Assembly (NCBI GenBank): GCA_019308145.1
Contig: JAFDIG010000197.1
Span: 1 to 5,026 of the forward strand
Direction of reading: 5' to 3'
DNA from: Deltaproteobacteria bacterium
GTDB taxonomy: Bacteria; Desulfobacterota; JAFDIG01
Length of the DNA stretch: 5,026 nucleotides
The translations under genes and the position numbers were made by a program. The notes beneath the pieces were generated by a model. The model worked only from the letters and a program-made list of their open reading frames with translations. It was not told the DNA's origin and did not search any database. The first letter of the stretch is position 1. Every line of letters begins with the position of its first letter. Positions 4,144 to 5,026 of this stretch are shown in pieces.

Positions 4144-5026
4144 TTAATAAAATCTATTTTTATTTTTATTAAATAAACTCCCATATTTGACGGAACCGAT
4201 CATTGCGTTGACTGCTCTTTCTAATTGAGGATAAACAGGAATGCCAACTGATTCTAAAACTTCTTTTTCTTTTTTACCTACCATTTTGACCTTTTCCCTA
4301 AAGACAAAGATAGGCTTTTTTAATTTTTTAGCAATTGATGCAACCTTTACCAACCCTTCTGCCATTGTTGAATCAAAAAAAGATGATACAGCACCAATTA
4401 TAATAGAGTCAACTTCCTCATCTTCTATAATCTTTTTTACTATTAAGTAAAGTTTATGAGAATCTGAGATAGACCATGAAATATCTAATGGATTATTTAA
4501 GTTTGAAAACATAATAATTTTGCTTATTTCATTAATTGTATGAGAAGAAAACTTTGCCAAAGGGAGGCCAGCATTTAGCCAGCTATCTGCCATAACAATA
4601 CCTCCACCTGCTTGAGCAGTTAAGATGGCTAATCTATTTCCTTGAGCTGGGGGTTGCATCATTAATCCTTTTGCAATATCTATTACATCTATCAATGAAT
4701 AAGCTTCAATAATACCAAACTGGCGAAAAGCTGCACTATATATCTTATAATCCCCTGCCATTGCACCAGTATGTGATAAAGCAGAAGAATTCATCTTTTT
4801 GTTCTTAGCAGCTTTAAAGATAATAATTGGCTTTTTTAAATTTATCCTACCAGCATTTTCTAAAAATAAGCGAGGATTATTTATACCTTCTATATATAAG
4901 CCAATAGTTTTCGTTGCGTGATCTTTTTCTAAAAAGTTAAGGATATCTTCAAAACCTATATTTAGCTGATTTCCTAAGCTAACCAATTTGCTAATCCCTA
5001 TATCTTCCAAAATTGCCAGATGAGAT
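4144..5026 (-). CDS. ADP-forming acyl-CoA synthetase, alpha-type subunit (C-terminal part)
   Basis: The family interconverts acyl-CoA + ADP + Pi and acid + CoA + ATP; in anaerobes it makes ATP from acetyl-CoA or other acyl-CoAs. The frame runs off the right edge, with 293 codons visible. The TTG at 5008-5010 is not a credible start, because upstream codons continue the family sequence (SHLAI before LEDIGISKLVSLGN). Numbering from that TTG codon: SLGNQ at 11-15; the phosphohistidine block SHTGAMAG with H80, matching the catalytic His of succinyl-CoA synthetase-like enzymes; a Gly-rich turn AILTAQAGGGIVMAD at 128-142 (usually NAGGPG); NPLDISW at 173-179; and GIPVYPQLERAV near the end (256-267). 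The protein stops without an ATP-grasp domain, so it is a separate alpha-type subunit or a split version. The CoA-binding Rossmann domain should lie beyond the window, and no beta subunit lies downstream. Substrate unknown. Confidence 0.87.
   Translation of the reverse strand, partial: SHLAILEDIGISKLVSLGNQLNIGFEDILNFLEKDHATKTIGLYIEGINNPRLFLENAGRINLKKPIIIFKAAKNKKMNSSALSHTGAMAGDYKIYSAAFRQFGIIEAYSLIDVIDIAKGLMMQPPAQGNRLAILTAQAGGGIVMADSWLNAGLPLAKFSSHTINEISKIIMFSNLNNPLDISWSISDSHKLYLIVKKIIEDEEVDSIIIGAVSSFFDSTMAEGLVKVASIAKKLKKPIFVFREKVKMVGKKEKEVLESVGIPVYPQLERAVNAMIGSVKYGSLFNKNKNRFY

Noticed and set aside
4143..4173. Perfect 10-base inverted repeat TTTAATAAAA / TTTTATTAAA with an 11-base loop at the end of the acyl-CoA synthetase gene
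   Set aside because: The stem is made only of A-T pairs in very AT-rich DNA and overlaps the last codons; it would be too weak for a typical intrinsic terminator.
5008..5010. TTG as the start codon of the acyl-CoA synthetase gene
   Set aside because: The frame stays open to the window edge and the codons before the TTG extend the conserved family sequence, so the gene is simply cut by the edge.

Overview
The window is AT-rich bacterial DNA with short intergenic gaps and good Shine-Dalgarno sites. It carries the edge of a heme-synthesis cluster, a four-gene regulatory/envelope cassette, and two genes on the opposite strand. The C-terminus of HemB next to an AhbD-type radical SAM protein points to the siroheme-dependent (alternative) heme route. 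An ADP-forming acyl-CoA synthetase subunit sits at the other end. Together these suggest an anaerobe, perhaps a Desulfobacterota- or Nitrospirota-like lineage or an uncultured relative. The phylum is inferred from gene content only and I cannot fix it.

Layout. (1) 1-1165, plus strand: the end of hemB, then ahbD starting inside the hemB stop codon (ATGA overlap). As given, ahbD is broken: the N-terminal part stops at 403-405 and the C-terminal part resumes in another frame. About seven conserved residues (about 20 bases) appear to be missing at the junction, so a deletion or assembly error is more likely than programmed frameshifting. (2) 1228-3216, plus strand: an ECF-type sigma factor, an overlapping zinc-finger membrane anti-sigma factor, a very basic exported helical protein of Spy/CpxP-like build, and a tiny polyproline lipoprotein that overlaps it by 4 bases. 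This looks like one transcription unit devoted to envelope sensing. (3) 3267-4010, minus strand: a calcineurin-like metallophosphoesterase, convergent with the cassette. (4) 4144 to the window edge, minus strand: the C-terminal part of an ADP-forming acyl-CoA synthetase alpha-type protein.

How the genes may work together. HemB makes porphobilinogen, and AhbD would carry out the last step of the alternative heme route, from Fe-coproporphyrin III to heme b. In the cassette, the anti-sigma factor would hold the sigma factor at the membrane. Its periplasmic tail is strikingly acidic (20 Asp/Glu against 1 Lys), while the next gene product is strikingly basic (47 Lys/Arg against 26 Asp/Glu) and has no His or Cys. 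I suggest the basic protein may read out envelope state by binding the acidic tail. This is inference. The phosphoesterase and the acyl-CoA synthetase have no evident functional link to the rest.

No RNA genes, CRISPR arrays, insertion sequences or phage genes were seen. No convincing intrinsic terminator was found in any intergenic gap.
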